A stretch of DNA of 64,000 nucleotides from positions 620,001 through 684,000 of the forward strand of contig NZ_CP081862.1 of the NCBI RefSeq assembly GCF_019797765.1, given 5' to 3'. The stretch comes from Cellulomonas sp. C5510. Lineage in GTDB: Bacteria; Actinomycetota; Actinomycetes; Actinomycetales; Cellulomonadaceae. A model generated the notes under the pieces. The model searched no databases, was not told the DNA's origin, and saw only the letters and a program-made list of their open reading frames with translations. Positions 53,370 to 62,082 of this stretch are shown here, piece after piece (position 1 is the stretch's first letter; the number at the start of each line of letters is the position of its first letter). The translations under genes were made by a program, and so were the position numbers.

Positions 53370-54353
53370 GAGGAGGCAGCCCGTGGGGGCACGTCGGACG
53401 AGCGCGCGCTGACGGTGCTGGCGGCGCGGCGCTACTACGTCGACGACGCGTCCAAGGTGCAGATCGCCGAGGAGCTGGGCATCTCCCGCTTCAAGGTCGC
53501 GCGGCTGCTCGAGCAGGCCAAGGCCGACGGCGTCGTCACGATCACCGTCCACGCGGACGGCCTGCGCGACCCGGTGCTCGAGGCCCGGCTCCGCGAGCAC
53601 CTCGGCCTGGCGGAGGTCACCGTCGTCGAGGCCAGCGGCGACGACGCCGCGGTCCGGCGCCAGGTCGGCGAGACCGCCGCCCAGGTGCTCGGCGCGACGC
53701 TGCGGCCCGGCGAGGTGCTGGGCCTGGCGTGGGGGCGGACCCTGACGGCGATGAGCGCGGCGCTGCCGCCCCTGCCGCGCGTGGACGTCGTCCAGCTCAC
53801 CGGCGCGATCGGCACCGACCTCGACGAGTCGCCGGTCGAGATCGTCCGTCGCGTCGCCCTGCGGTCCGGCGGCGTCGCGCGCCCGATCTTCGCGCCGCTC
53901 GTGGTGGACGACGCCCGCACCGCCGCGGCGCTGCGCCGGCAGCCCGACGTGGCCGCCGCGCTCGGGATGTTCGGCTCGGTGACGACCGCAGTGGTGTCCG
54001 TCGGGTCGTGGGACCCGCCGGAGTCCCAGCTCCTGCGCACCATCGGGGACGACGAGCGGCAGGAGCTGCTCGACGCGGGCGTCCGGGCCGAGGTCGCCTC
54101 CCTGCTGGTCTCGGACGACGGCCAGCTCGTCGCGCCGGCCTTCCAGGACCGCTGCGTCACCATCGCCTACGAGCAGATGCGGGCCGTGCCGCGGATCGTC
54201 GCGGCCGCGGGCGGGGCGCGCAAGGCGCGGGCCGTCGCGGCGATCGTGCGCGCGGGGCTGTGCACCGAGCTCGTCACCGACCGGGCGCTCGCCGAGGCGC
54301 TGCTCGCGCTGCCGCCGGTGGCGGTGCCCGGCCCACCGGGGGCGGGTCGGTGA
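53364..54353 (+). CDS. SorC/DeoR-type sugar-binding regulator
   Basis: 329 residues. N-terminal helix-turn-helix (SKVQIAEELGISRFKVARLLEQA) and a C-terminal sugar-phosphate sensing domain (GLAWGRTLTAM, VQLTGAIG, GSVTTAVVSVG). Divergent from the importer operon and coupled to the epimerase gene; three matching operators in the shared region mark both units as targets. The inducer should be a phosphorylated intermediate of the pathway. Confidence 0.92.
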   Translation: MSEEAARGGTSDERALTVLAARRYYVDDASKVQIAEELGISRFKVARLLEQAKADGVVTITVHADGLRDPVLEARLREHLGLAEVTVVEASGDDAAVRRQVGETAAQVLGATLRPGEVLGLAWGRTLTAMSAALPPLPRVDVVQLTGAIGTDLDESPVEIVRRVALRSGGVARPIFAPLVVDDARTAAALRRQPDVAAALGMFGSVTTAVVSVGSWDPPESQLLRTIGDDERQELLDAGVRAEVASLLVSDDGQLVAPAFQDRCVTIAYEQMRAVPRIVAAAGGARKARAVAAIVRAGLCTELVTDRALAEALLALPPVAVPGPPGAGR

Positions 54354-54994
54354 CGCTGCTGGTCGCGGCGTCGCTCTGGTCCACCCCGCGCGACCGGCTG
54401 GACGCCGAGGCCGCCCGGCTCGCCGCCGCCGGGCTGCGCCGGTGGCACTGGGACGCCTCGGACGGCGTGCTCGCGGCGCCCGGCGGGTTCGACGTCGCGA
54501 CCGCGGCGCGGCTGATGGGGCGCACCGGCCTGCCGGGCGAGGCCCACCTCATGGTCGCGGACCCGCTCGCCCACGTCGACGACTGGGCGGACGTCTGCGA
54601 GACGGTCGTGGTGCACGCGGAGGCGCGGGGCTGGCAGGAGGCCGTGGACCGGGTGCGCGGGCGCGGGCGCCGGCCCGGCGTGGCGGTGGCGCCCGCGACG
54701 CCGCCCGCGGTGCTCGACGACCTGCCCGGCGACGTCGCGGTGCTCGTCATGTCGATCGTGCCCGGCCGGGCCGGCGCGGCCTTCGAACCGGCGACGCTGG
54801 CGCGGCTGGACGCCCTGGCCGGCCGCCCGGCGCTCGGGGTGGACGGCGGCGTCACGCTCGACCGCGCGCGGGACTGCGCGGCGCACGGCGCCACGTGGGT
54901 GGTCAGCGGCTCCGCGCTGTGCGGGTCCGCCGACCCGGCGGCGTGGCTCACCGCGGCGCAGGGACGCTGGACGGCCGCGAACGTTAGTGACTAA
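54350..54994 (+). CDS. Ribulose-phosphate 3-epimerase-like protein
   Basis: 214 residues, a TIM barrel. Metal and phosphate motifs: HWDASDG, HLMVADP, VMSIVPG, VDGGVT. The central motif SIVPGRAG differs from the canonical VNPGFGGQ of housekeeping epimerases, and the first strand has SLWS instead of SxLSADF, so it is likely a specialised sugar-phosphate epimerase (compare allulose-6-phosphate epimerase). GTGA overlap with the SorC gene. Confidence 0.82.
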   Translation: MTLLVAASLWSTPRDRLDAEAARLAAAGLRRWHWDASDGVLAAPGGFDVATAARLMGRTGLPGEAHLMVADPLAHVDDWADVCETVVVHAEARGWQEAVDRVRGRGRRPGVAVAPATPPAVLDDLPGDVAVLVMSIVPGRAGAAFEPATLARLDALAGRPALGVDGGVTLDRARDCAAHGATWVVSGSALCGSADPAAWLTAAQGRWTAANVSD

Positions 54995-54997
54995 CAT
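54983..54997 (+). promoter_or_regulatory. Leaderless TetR promoter and palindrome
   Basis: The palindrome GTTAGT-G-ACTAAC (54983-54995) overlaps a TAACAT -10 box (54992-54997), six bases before the GTG. The promoter lies over the stop codon of the epimerase gene. Confidence 0.65.
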
Positions 54998-55003
54998 GTC
55001 GCC

Positions 55004-55582
55004 GTGACCGCATCCCGGAGCGCACGCACGCGGGACCGCCTGCAGGACGCCGCCCTCGCGCTCATGACCGAGCAGGGGTACGACGCGACCACGGTCGAGC
55101 AGATCGCCCAGCGGGCCGGCGTCTCCCACATGACCTTCTTCCGCCACTTCCCCACCAAGCAGGCCGTCGTCCTCGACGACCCGTACGACCCGGCGATGGC
55201 CGACGCGCTGCGCCGCCAGGACGCGTCGCTCCCGGCGCTCGAGCAGGTGCGGCGCGCCCTGCTCGCGGCGTGGGCGGCGCTCCCGGAGCCGGACGACGAC
55301 CGCACCCGCGTGCGGGTCCGGCTGGCCGCGACGCACCCCGCGCTGCGCGCCGGCGTCTGGAGCGGCAACCAGCGCACGGAGGACCTGCTCGTCGCCGTGC
55401 TGCTCGAGCGTGACGTGCCGGCGCTCGAGGCCCGCGTCGCCGCGGGGGCGTGCCTCGGGGCCCTCATGGCCGCGCTCCTGCACTGGGGTGTCGCGGAGGA
55501 CGGTCCGCCCCTCGGCTCCGTGGTGCGGACCGCGCTCGAGCAGCTCCGCGGACGTGGGCCGGAGGTGGCGGCCCGTGACTGA
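55004..55582 (+). CDS. TetR-family regulator
   Basis: 192 residues. N-terminal TetR helix-turn-helix (TTVEQIAQRAGVSHMTFFRHFPTK). Leaderless GTG start with a palindrome over the promoter, so probably self-repressing. It overlaps the ABC ATPase gene by eight bases and should control that exporter. Confidence 0.92.
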   Translation: MTASRSARTRDRLQDAALALMTEQGYDATTVEQIAQRAGVSHMTFFRHFPTKQAVVLDDPYDPAMADALRRQDASLPALEQVRRALLAAWAALPEPDDDRTRVRVRLAATHPALRAGVWSGNQRTEDLLVAVLLERDVPALEARVAAGACLGALMAALLHWGVAEDGPPLGSVVRTALEQLRGRGPEVAARD

Positions 55583-56345
55583 GGACGTGCTGGTCGCGGC
55601 GCACGGCGTCGGGGTGCGATTCGGACCTGAGACCGCGCTCGACGGCGTCGACCTGTCCGTGCGGCGCGGCGAGGTGCACGCGCTCGTCGGGCTCAACGGC
55701 GCCGGCAAGTCGACCCTGCTGCGGGTGCTGCTCGCGATGGTCCGCCCCGGCCGGGGGCACGTGGACCTGCGCCTGCCGGAGTCCGGGCACCCGCTGGTCC
55801 GGGTCGGGCCCGGGGCCGCGCGGGTGCCCGACGCCGTGTGGGGTCGCGTCGGGCACCTCGTCGAGAGCGCGCTCGCCTACCCGGAGCTGACCGTCCGGGA
55901 GTCCGTGCGGTGCGCCGGGCTGCTGCGAGGGCTCAGCACGCGGGACGCGCGGGAGGCGACGGAGCGGCTGCTCGACGAGCTGGCCCTCCGGCACTGGGCG
56001 GACCGCCGCAACGCCGCGCTGTCGCTCGGCAACCGGCAGCGCGCCGGACTGGCCTGCGCCGTGGTCGCACGACCCCGGCTGCTGGTGCTCGACGAGCCGA
56101 CGAACGCGCTCGACCCGGCCGGGGTGCTCGTCGTCCGGCGGGTGGTGCGCGCGCTCGCCGACGAGGGCAGCGGCGTCCTGGTGTCCAGCCACCACCTGGA
56201 CGAGGTCGCGCGCGTCGCCGACCGGATCACCGTGCTGCACCGCGGGCGGGTGCTCGGCACGCTGCCGCCGGGAGGGACGGACCTCGAGCGGGCGTTCTTC
56301 GGCATGGTCTACGACGCCGAGGAGCGGCTGGGGGTCGCGTCGTGA
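55575..56345 (+). CDS. ABC exporter ATPase
   Basis: 256 residues, one nucleotide-binding domain of the drug/antibiotic-exporter type. Walker A GLNGAGKST; the signature is the variant LSLGNRQRAGLA in place of LSGGxxQR; Walker B RLLVLDEPTNALDP; H-loop SSHHLDE. GGAGGTG before the GTG. It works with the following permease. Confidence 0.9.
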   Translation: MTEDVLVAAHGVGVRFGPETALDGVDLSVRRGEVHALVGLNGAGKSTLLRVLLAMVRPGRGHVDLRLPESGHPLVRVGPGAARVPDAVWGRVGHLVESALAYPELTVRESVRCAGLLRGLSTRDAREATERLLDELALRHWADRRNAALSLGNRQRAGLACAVVARPRLLVLDEPTNALDPAGVLVVRRVVRALADEGSGVLVSSHHLDEVARVADRITVLHRGRVLGTLPPGGTDLERAFFGMVYDAEERLGVAS

Positions 56346-57109
56346 GCGCCGCCCTGCGCGTCGAGGCGCTCAAGCTCCGGCGTGCCACCGCGGCGTGGGT
56401 GGCGGCGCTCGCGGTCGTGCTCGGGGTGCCCGCGCTCAGCGCCGGCCTGCCCGCCGCCGCGCGCGCGAACGGCGACAGCCTGCTGGCCGCCAAGGTCGCG
56501 GGGATGGTGACCGGCACGGGCTGGGACGCGGTGCTCGCGCTCGCGGCCCAGGTGGTGTCGATCGGTGCGCTGCTGGCCTCCGGCGTGCTGGTGTCGTGGT
56601 GCTTCGGGCGCGAGCTCGCCGAGCACCGGCTCGCCGGTCTGACGTCCCTGCCCGTGGGGCGGGACCGCATCGCGTGGGCGAAGACGGTGGTGCTGCTCGC
56701 CTGGGGCGCGGCGACCGTGGTCGCGGCCGCTGCGGCGTCCGTGGTCGCGGGAGTCGTGACCGGGCTGGGCGCTCCGGGCGCGGACGAGCTGGGCGGCGTC
56801 GGTCGCGTCCTCGCCGTCGGGATGCTGTCGGTGCTGCTCGCCGTCCCGCTCTCCCTGGCGGCCAGCGCGCTGCGCGGCTACCTGCCGGGGGTGTCGGTGC
56901 TGCTCGGCATCGTGGTCGTCACGCAGGTGGTGACCCTCAGCGGCGCCGGGGCGTGGTTCCCGTGGGCGGCACCGGGCATGTGGGCGGGCATGGGCGGCCC
57001 GGAGCTCGCCCGGTCGGTGACGCCGGTGCAGCTCGCGTTGCCCGTCGCGGTCGCTGCGGCGTCCGCGTGGGGCACCGCGCGGTGGTGGCGGCGCGCGCCG
57101 GTGATCTGA
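56342..57109 (+). CDS. ABC exporter permease
   Basis: 255 residues with six membrane segments, ABC-2 type (FGRELAEHRLAGLTSLPVGRD is the usual cytoplasmic loop after TM2). GTGA overlap with the ATPase gene. Lantibiotic- or bacitracin-type exporters have this layout; the substrate is unknown. Confidence 0.85.
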   Translation: MSAALRVEALKLRRATAAWVAALAVVLGVPALSAGLPAAARANGDSLLAAKVAGMVTGTGWDAVLALAAQVVSIGALLASGVLVSWCFGRELAEHRLAGLTSLPVGRDRIAWAKTVVLLAWGAATVVAAAAASVVAGVVTGLGAPGADELGGVGRVLAVGMLSVLLAVPLSLAASALRGYLPGVSVLLGIVVVTQVVTLSGAGAWFPWAAPGMWAGMGGPELARSVTPVQLALPVAVAAASAWGTARWWRRAPVI

Positions 57110-57137
57110 CCGGGGCCGCCGGGGTCCACCCGGCGGC

Positions 57138-57203
57138 GCTCACCGGCCCGTGCTCACCGGCCCGTGCTCACCGGTCCGTGCTCACCGGCCCGTGCTCACC
57201 AGC
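57138..57203. repeat. Tandem 14-base repeat GCTCACCGGCCCGT
   Basis: Four full units and part of a fifth between the exporter operon and the converging small gene, running into the last codons of that gene. One unit has a T in place of C. Confidence 0.9.
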
Positions 57204-57423
57204 CCGCGCCGGCCCGCTCCGCCAGCACCCGGCGCAGCGCGGCGTCGCGGCCGGCGGCCACGCGCGCGCCGAGCCGGTCGGCCCGCGCGGCCCGTGCCGC
57301 CCGGTCGTGCCGGGGGCCCCGGGGCCCCGCCGCGCCGCCGGGCAGTCGGCGCACCGACAGGTAGGGCAGCCGCAGCCGCACGGGCCGCAGTCCGTAGGTC
57401 ACGTCGAACGTCACCGTGGTCAT
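57196..57423 (-). CDS. Unknown 75-residue protein coupled to an ArsR regulator
   Basis: Begins one base after the ArsR stop (TGA-C-ATG). The N-terminal third (TTVTFDVTYGLRPVRLRLPYLSVRRL) looks like a beta-rich folded part; the rest is Arg/Ala-rich and basic. No family is recognised. The spacing, and a start that fits an operon, make a real gene likely, but high-GC coding bias makes short frames common. Its C-terminus ends in the tandem 14-base repeat. Confidence 0.6.
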   Translation of the reverse strand: MTTVTFDVTYGLRPVRLRLPYLSVRRLPGGAAGPRGPRHDRAARAARADRLGARVAAGRDAALRRVLAERAGAGW

Positions 57424-57424
57424 G

Positions 57425-58090
57425 TCAGTCCTCCTGCGGCGCGGGTCCGGTCGCCGGCGCGGTCGCCGGAGCGGGGGCGTGGTCGAGATCGGGGTTGGCG
57501 GTCGCGAACAGGCGCATCAGCCGGGCGCCGGCGGGGCGGCGCGCGGGGTCGGCGGCGCGTCCCGCGAAGCGCTCGGTGAGCGCGGTGAGCTCCGCGAGCA
57601 GCTCCGTCGCCTCGTCGCGGGTCGCCCAGAACGTCGCCTGCGAGGCCTGCGTGAGCCGGACGAGGTCGGGGTCCTCCTGGGCTGCCGTGGCCGACCGCCG
57701 CAGGTGGGCGACGAAGCGCTCGGCCTCCCGGCGCACCTGCACCTCGCCGAGCTCGGCGACGGCCCGCAGGCCCGCCGGGTCGGAGGCGTCGGTGGCGAAC
57801 GACCGCTCGCGGGCGACGGCGCGCCACGGCCGCTCGCGACCGCGCCGCGGGGCCGGCTCCACGAGCCCTGCCTTCGCGAGGCTGCGCAGGTGGAACGAGC
57901 AGTTCGCGACCGTCTGGCCCAGGTGGGCGGCGCACTCGGTGGCGGTCGCCTCGCCGACGTCGTCGAGGTGGTTCAACAGGTCCAGCCGCACGGGGTGCGC
58001 GAGGGCGCGCATCCGGGCGGGGTCGGAGATGTGCTGCGCGTCGGCGCGCGCCGGGTCGGGCGGCGCGGGGGTCGGCTGGCTCGGTTCCAC
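57425..58090 (-). CDS. ArsR-family regulator
   Basis: 221 residues, longer than metal-sensing ArsR proteins. The winged helix (HPVRLDLLNHLDDVGEATATECAAHLGQ, then NCSFHLRSLAKAGLV) is followed by a roughly 110-residue C-terminal part of helices and a Pro/Ala tail. No metal-binding cysteine pair is present. Leaderless GTG start. Two overlapping inverted repeats lie at its promoter. It is coupled to the 75-residue protein. Confidence 0.88.
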   Translation of the reverse strand: MEPSQPTPAPPDPARADAQHISDPARMRALAHPVRLDLLNHLDDVGEATATECAAHLGQTVANCSFHLRSLAKAGLVEPAPRRGRERPWRAVARERSFATDASDPAGLRAVAELGEVQVRREAERFVAHLRRSATAAQEDPDLVRLTQASQATFWATRDEATELLAELTALTERFAGRAADPARRPAGARLMRLFATANPDLDHAPAPATAPATGPAPQED

Positions 58091-58096
58091 GACGCG

Positions 58097-58137
58097 ACCC
58101 TACGACACGCAACAACTCTTGCGCAACAACGCTTGCG
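58097..58137 (-). promoter_or_regulatory. Leaderless ArsR promoter with paired operators
   Basis: TAGGGT on the minus strand (58102 to 58097), six bases before the GTG. Just upstream are two copies of CGCAACAACnCTTGCG (58108-58123 and 58122-58137), each an inverted repeat CGCAA-N6-TTGCG, 14 bases apart. Confidence 0.7.
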
Positions 58138-58195
58138 AATAGCGGGCGCCGGACGGGGGAGAGGTCCCGTCCGGCGCCCGTCGCCGTGCTGCCGG

Positions 58196-60238
58196 TCAGC
58201 CCAGCTCGGCGAGCACCGGCCGCAGCCCGGCGCCCGCACCGTCCCGCCCGAACAGCGGGATCACGTGCCGCGGGGCGTCGACGCGCACGGTCGCACCCCC
58301 GGCGTGCACGGCGCCGGACCACAGGTCGGTCCACGTCGGACCCTGCGGCAGGTAGACCTCCCGGGTGGTCGCGCCCGGCTCCACGACCGGCGCCACCAGC
58401 AGGTCGGCGCCCAGCAGGTACTGGTCGGCGACGGACCACGCGCGCGGGTCGTCCGGGAACTCGTGGAACAGCCCGCGGACCACCGGCTGCCCGTGCTCGT
58501 GCGCCTCGGCCATGAGGCGGCGCAGCAGCGGCCGCATCGCCTCCCGCAGGCGCAGGTAGCCGGACAGGACGCCGCAGACCTCCTCGCCGAAGCTCCACAG
58601 CTCGTTGCCGGCGCCCGTGGGGGACCGTCGCGAGCCGTCCGCGGCGGAGACCTCCTGGCCGGGCCGGCGGTCGCCGTGCATCCGCAGCACCGGGCTGAAC
58701 GTGCCGACCTGGAACCACCGGACCAGCAGCTCGTGGAACCCCGGGTCGGTGACGTCGCCGCCGTGGAACCCGCCGATGTCGGTGGTGAACCACGGGATGC
58801 CGGCGACACCCATGTGCACCCCGGCGACGACCTGACGGCGCAGCGCCTCCCAGGTGGAGGAGATGTCGCCGGACCACACCAGCGCGCCGTACCGCTGGCT
58901 GCCCGCCCACGCGCACCGCACCAGGTTGACCACGTCGCCCTGGCCGGCGGCGGTCTGCCCGTCGTGGAACGCCCGCGAGAAGTGCTGCGGGTACAGGTTG
59001 GTGACCTGCGCGCCCGGGCCGGCGTGGTAGCGGTAGTTGTCCAGGTCGTAGCGCCCGTACTCCGGCTCGGCCTCGTCCAGCCAGAACAGCCGGACGCCGT
59101 GGTCGTGGTAGTTCCGCCGGCACAGGTCCCACAGCGTCGCGCGGGCGCCCGGGTGGGTCACGTCCACGAACATGCTGGGGCCCTCGAACGACATCTGGAC
59201 GTCGAGCCCGCGGTCGGCCCGCACCAGGTGGTTGTCCCGCCGCAGGCGCTCGAAGTTCTCCGACTCCACCGAGACCTGCGGCCAGACCGAGACCATGAGC
59301 TCCATGCCCAGCTCCCGGAGCTCCGCGACCATCGCCGCCGGGTCCGGCCAGAACTCCTCCTCGAACCGGTAGTCGCCCATGTGCGGCCAGTGGAAGAAGT
59401 CCGCGACGATCACGTCGACGGGCAACCCGCGGCGGTGGTACTCGCGCGCCGTCGTCAGCAGCTCCTCCTGGGACGCGTAGCGCAGCTTGCTCTGCCACAG
59501 CCCCAGACCGTGCTCCGGCATCGGCGGCACGTGGCCGGTCGCGTCGGCGTACGCCGCCAGGATCTGCGCGGGGGTGTCGCCGGCCGTGACCCAGTAGTCG
59601 AGCTGCCGGGTGGACTCCGCGACCCACTCGGTGCGGTTGACGCCGAACGTCGCCCGGCCGATCGCGGGGTTGTGCCAGAGCATCCCGTAGCCGGCGCTCG
59701 ACAGCACGAACGGCACGGACGCCTGGGAGTTGCGGTGCGCCAGCTCCAGCGTGCTGCCCTTCAGGTCGGCGAGCTCCTGCTGGTACAGGCCCATGCCGGC
59801 CAGGTGCTCGTCCGCGGGGGACTCGAACGCCGCGGTGAGGCGGTGGTCCCCGCCGACGATCGCCCGGTAGTCGCGGGCCTTCTGCTTGAGCGCACCGCCG
59901 GACTCGAGCTCGCGCAGCAGCACGCGGCCCGAGGCGTCGCGGAACGTGAGCCGGCAGCGGGACACGGAGTACCCGGTCTGCCAGTCGTGCTCCTGCCCGG
60001 CCTCGAGGTCGACGGTCAGGCGGCCCTGGGCGAGGCGGGCGGACCCGCCGTCGGGCGCGATCTCGACCGTCGGGTCGGGGGTGCGCGGCGCGGGCAGCAG
60101 CGCCCACGCCGTGTCGAGGACGTCGCCGGCCGGCACGGCACGGACGCGCACGGCGTCCGCGCCCCACGGCTCGACGAGCAGCGTCTCGCCGTCGCCGGTC
60201 CAGCGCAGGTGGTGTCCGTCGGTCTGGAAGAAGCTCAC
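58196..60238 (-). CDS. GH31 alpha-xylosidase-like enzyme
   Basis: 680 residues from the GTG at 60238; no signal peptide, so it acts on imported sugar. N-terminal beta domain, then the barrel with DFFHWPHMGDYRF (a xylosidase-group loop), nucleophile Asp388 in FWLDEAEPE and acid Asp458 in WSGDISSTW, then GADLLVAPVVEPG in the C-terminal domain. WLDEAEPE is typical of the alpha-xylosidase (YicI-like) branch. The likely substrate is a xylosyl-glucose disaccharide such as isoprimeverose from xyloglucan. Last gene of the LacI-linked operon. Confidence 0.88.
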   Translation of the reverse strand: MSFFQTDGHHLRWTGDGETLLVEPWGADAVRVRAVPAGDVLDTAWALLPAPRTPDPTVEIAPDGGSARLAQGRLTVDLEAGQEHDWQTGYSVSRCRLTFRDASGRVLLRELESGGALKQKARDYRAIVGGDHRLTAAFESPADEHLAGMGLYQQELADLKGSTLELAHRNSQASVPFVLSSAGYGMLWHNPAIGRATFGVNRTEWVAESTRQLDYWVTAGDTPAQILAAYADATGHVPPMPEHGLGLWQSKLRYASQEELLTTAREYHRRGLPVDVIVADFFHWPHMGDYRFEEEFWPDPAAMVAELRELGMELMVSVWPQVSVESENFERLRRDNHLVRADRGLDVQMSFEGPSMFVDVTHPGARATLWDLCRRNYHDHGVRLFWLDEAEPEYGRYDLDNYRYHAGPGAQVTNLYPQHFSRAFHDGQTAAGQGDVVNLVRCAWAGSQRYGALVWSGDISSTWEALRRQVVAGVHMGVAGIPWFTTDIGGFHGGDVTDPGFHELLVRWFQVGTFSPVLRMHGDRRPGQEVSAADGSRRSPTGAGNELWSFGEEVCGVLSGYLRLREAMRPLLRRLMAEAHEHGQPVVRGLFHEFPDDPRAWSVADQYLLGADLLVAPVVEPGATTREVYLPQGPTWTDLWSGAVHAGGATVRVDAPRHVIPLFGRDGAGAGLRPVLAELG

Positions 60239-60285
60239 AGGGTCTCCGATGTCGCAGGGTGGTTCGGGGGCACGGGGTGTGCGGG

Positions 60286-61110
60286 TCAGTCCTTGACCGC
60301 GCCGGCGGTGACGCCGGCGGCGACGTAGCGCTGGGCGACGACGAGCAGGACGGCCGCCGGGACGGAGGCGAGCACGGCGGTGGCCATGACGCCGTTCCAG
60401 TTGGTGGCCTCGGCGCCGACGAACCGGAACAGCGCCAGCGTCATCGGCGTGATGCTGTTGCCCGTCGTCAGCGTCTTGGCGTTGAGGAAGTCGCCCCACG
60501 AGAACAGGAAGGCGAACAGCGCGGCGGTCACCACCGCGTTGCGGCTCAGCGGGACGACGATCGAGCCGAACGTCCGCAGCCGGCCCGCACCGTCGATCCG
60601 GGCGGCTTCGAGCAGCTCGTCCGGGATGGTCCGCATGAACGCCTGCAGCAGGATGATCGCGAACGGCACGGACGCCGTGGCGTTCGCGAGCATGAGCCCC
60701 GGGTAGGAGTCCAGCAGGCCGAGCTGCTTGTAGAGCGCGAACAGGGCGGTCACGACCACGACGCTCGGGATCATCTGCGCGAGCAGGAACGCGAACATCA
60801 CCGCCCCGGTGCCGGGCGCCCGCAGCTTGCTCATCCCGTACGCCGCCGGCAGGGCGATCACCAGCGTGATCACCACGGTGCCGAGCGCGATCAGCAGGCT
60901 GGTGCCCATCGAGCTGAGGTTCCGGTCGATCGCCAGCGCGTAGCCGTCGAACGTCGGGTCCGTCGGGAACAGGGCCGGGGGCGAGCGGATGAGGTCCTGC
61001 GGCCGGGTCAGCGACACCGCGACCATCCAGTAGAGCGGGAACAGCAGCGCCCCGCACAGCACGGCGCCGATCGCGACGCGGACGGCGGAGCGGGTCCGGG
61101 AGCGGGTCAT
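60286..61110 (-). CDS. ABC sugar permease, MalG type
   Basis: 274 residues, six membrane segments, EAA loop EAARIDGAGRLRTFGSIVVP. ATGA overlap with the MalF-type gene upstream. Confidence 0.93.
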   Translation of the reverse strand: MTRSRTRSAVRVAIGAVLCGALLFPLYWMVAVSLTRPQDLIRSPPALFPTDPTFDGYALAIDRNLSSMGTSLLIALGTVVITLVIALPAAYGMSKLRAPGTGAVMFAFLLAQMIPSVVVVTALFALYKQLGLLDSYPGLMLANATASVPFAIILLQAFMRTIPDELLEAARIDGAGRLRTFGSIVVPLSRNAVVTAALFAFLFSWGDFLNAKTLTTGNSITPMTLALFRFVGAEATNWNGVMATAVLASVPAAVLLVVAQRYVAAGVTAGAVKD

Positions 61111-62063
61111 GCCGCGGCCTCCTGGCGCTGGGTGCGGATGTACAGCAGCCCGAACACCAGGGCGACGACGAACAGCAGCGACGCCACCGTCGCGCCCATG
61201 CTCAGGCTCTGGTCGGTGCCGCCCTCGAACGACAGCTTGTAGGACCAGGTGGCGAGCGTCTGGGAGCTGTCGACCGGCCCGCCCTCGGTGATCACCCAGA
61301 TCACGTCGAACGCCTTGATCGTGTAGACGAGCCCCAGCAGCAGCGTCACCGCGGTGACGGGGCGCAGCAGCGGCCACGTGATCGACCGGAACCGGCGCCA
61401 GGCACCGGCCCCGTCGAGCGCGGCGGCCTCGTACAGCGTGCCGGGGATGCCCTGGAGGCCGCCGTACAGCAGCACGAGGTTGAACGGGATCCCGAGCCAG
61501 ATGTTCGCGATGATGACCGCCCACAGCGACCACTGCGGGTCGGACAGCCAGCCGATGTGCGTCCCGAGGACGGCGTTGACGATCCCGTAGTCCTTGTAGA
61601 ACATCCAGCGCCACGTGGTCGCCGAGACGACGACGGGCAGCAGCCACGGGATGAGGATGAGAGCCCGGAACGTCGCGGACAGCGGGAACGTCCGCTGGAA
61701 GAACACCGCCAGCGCCAGCCCGATGACGAACTGGAACACCAGGCTCACGACGGTGAACAGGACGGTGTTCCGCACGACCGGCCCGAACAGCCGGTCCTGC
61801 ACCAGCGTCACGTAGTTGGCGAACCCGACGAAGTCGGCCTGGCCCGTGAAGTACGACTGGAACGTGTAGTCCTGCAGGCTGAGCTGGATCGTGCGGACGA
61901 TGGGGTACGCGAAGAACAGCGCGATGAACACGACCACGGGCGCGATGAACCCGAAGGCCGCGAGGCGGGAGGCGCGCCGCGCCCGGCGCCGGCTGGCCTC
62001 ACGCGCATCCGCGTGGGGCGAGCCGGCGCCGGCGGGCGCCGGGGCGGTGGCCGGCAGCGTCAC
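61107..62063 (-). CDS. ABC sugar permease, MalF type
   Basis: 318 residues from the GTG at 62063, 19 bases after the binding-protein stop; the start is not strongly marked. Six membrane segments; EAA loop EAAALDGAGAWRRFRSITWP. As in the first sugar locus, no ATPase gene is present. Confidence 0.9.
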   Translation of the reverse strand: MTLPATAPAPAGAGSPHADAREASRRRARRASRLAAFGFIAPVVVFIALFFAYPIVRTIQLSLQDYTFQSYFTGQADFVGFANYVTLVQDRLFGPVVRNTVLFTVVSLVFQFVIGLALAVFFQRTFPLSATFRALILIPWLLPVVVSATTWRWMFYKDYGIVNAVLGTHIGWLSDPQWSLWAVIIANIWLGIPFNLVLLYGGLQGIPGTLYEAAALDGAGAWRRFRSITWPLLRPVTAVTLLLGLVYTIKAFDVIWVITEGGPVDSSQTLATWSYKLSFEGGTDQSLSMGATVASLLFVVALVFGLLYIRTQRQEAAA

Positions 62064-62082
62064 GGTCGTCCGTCCGCCGGGC

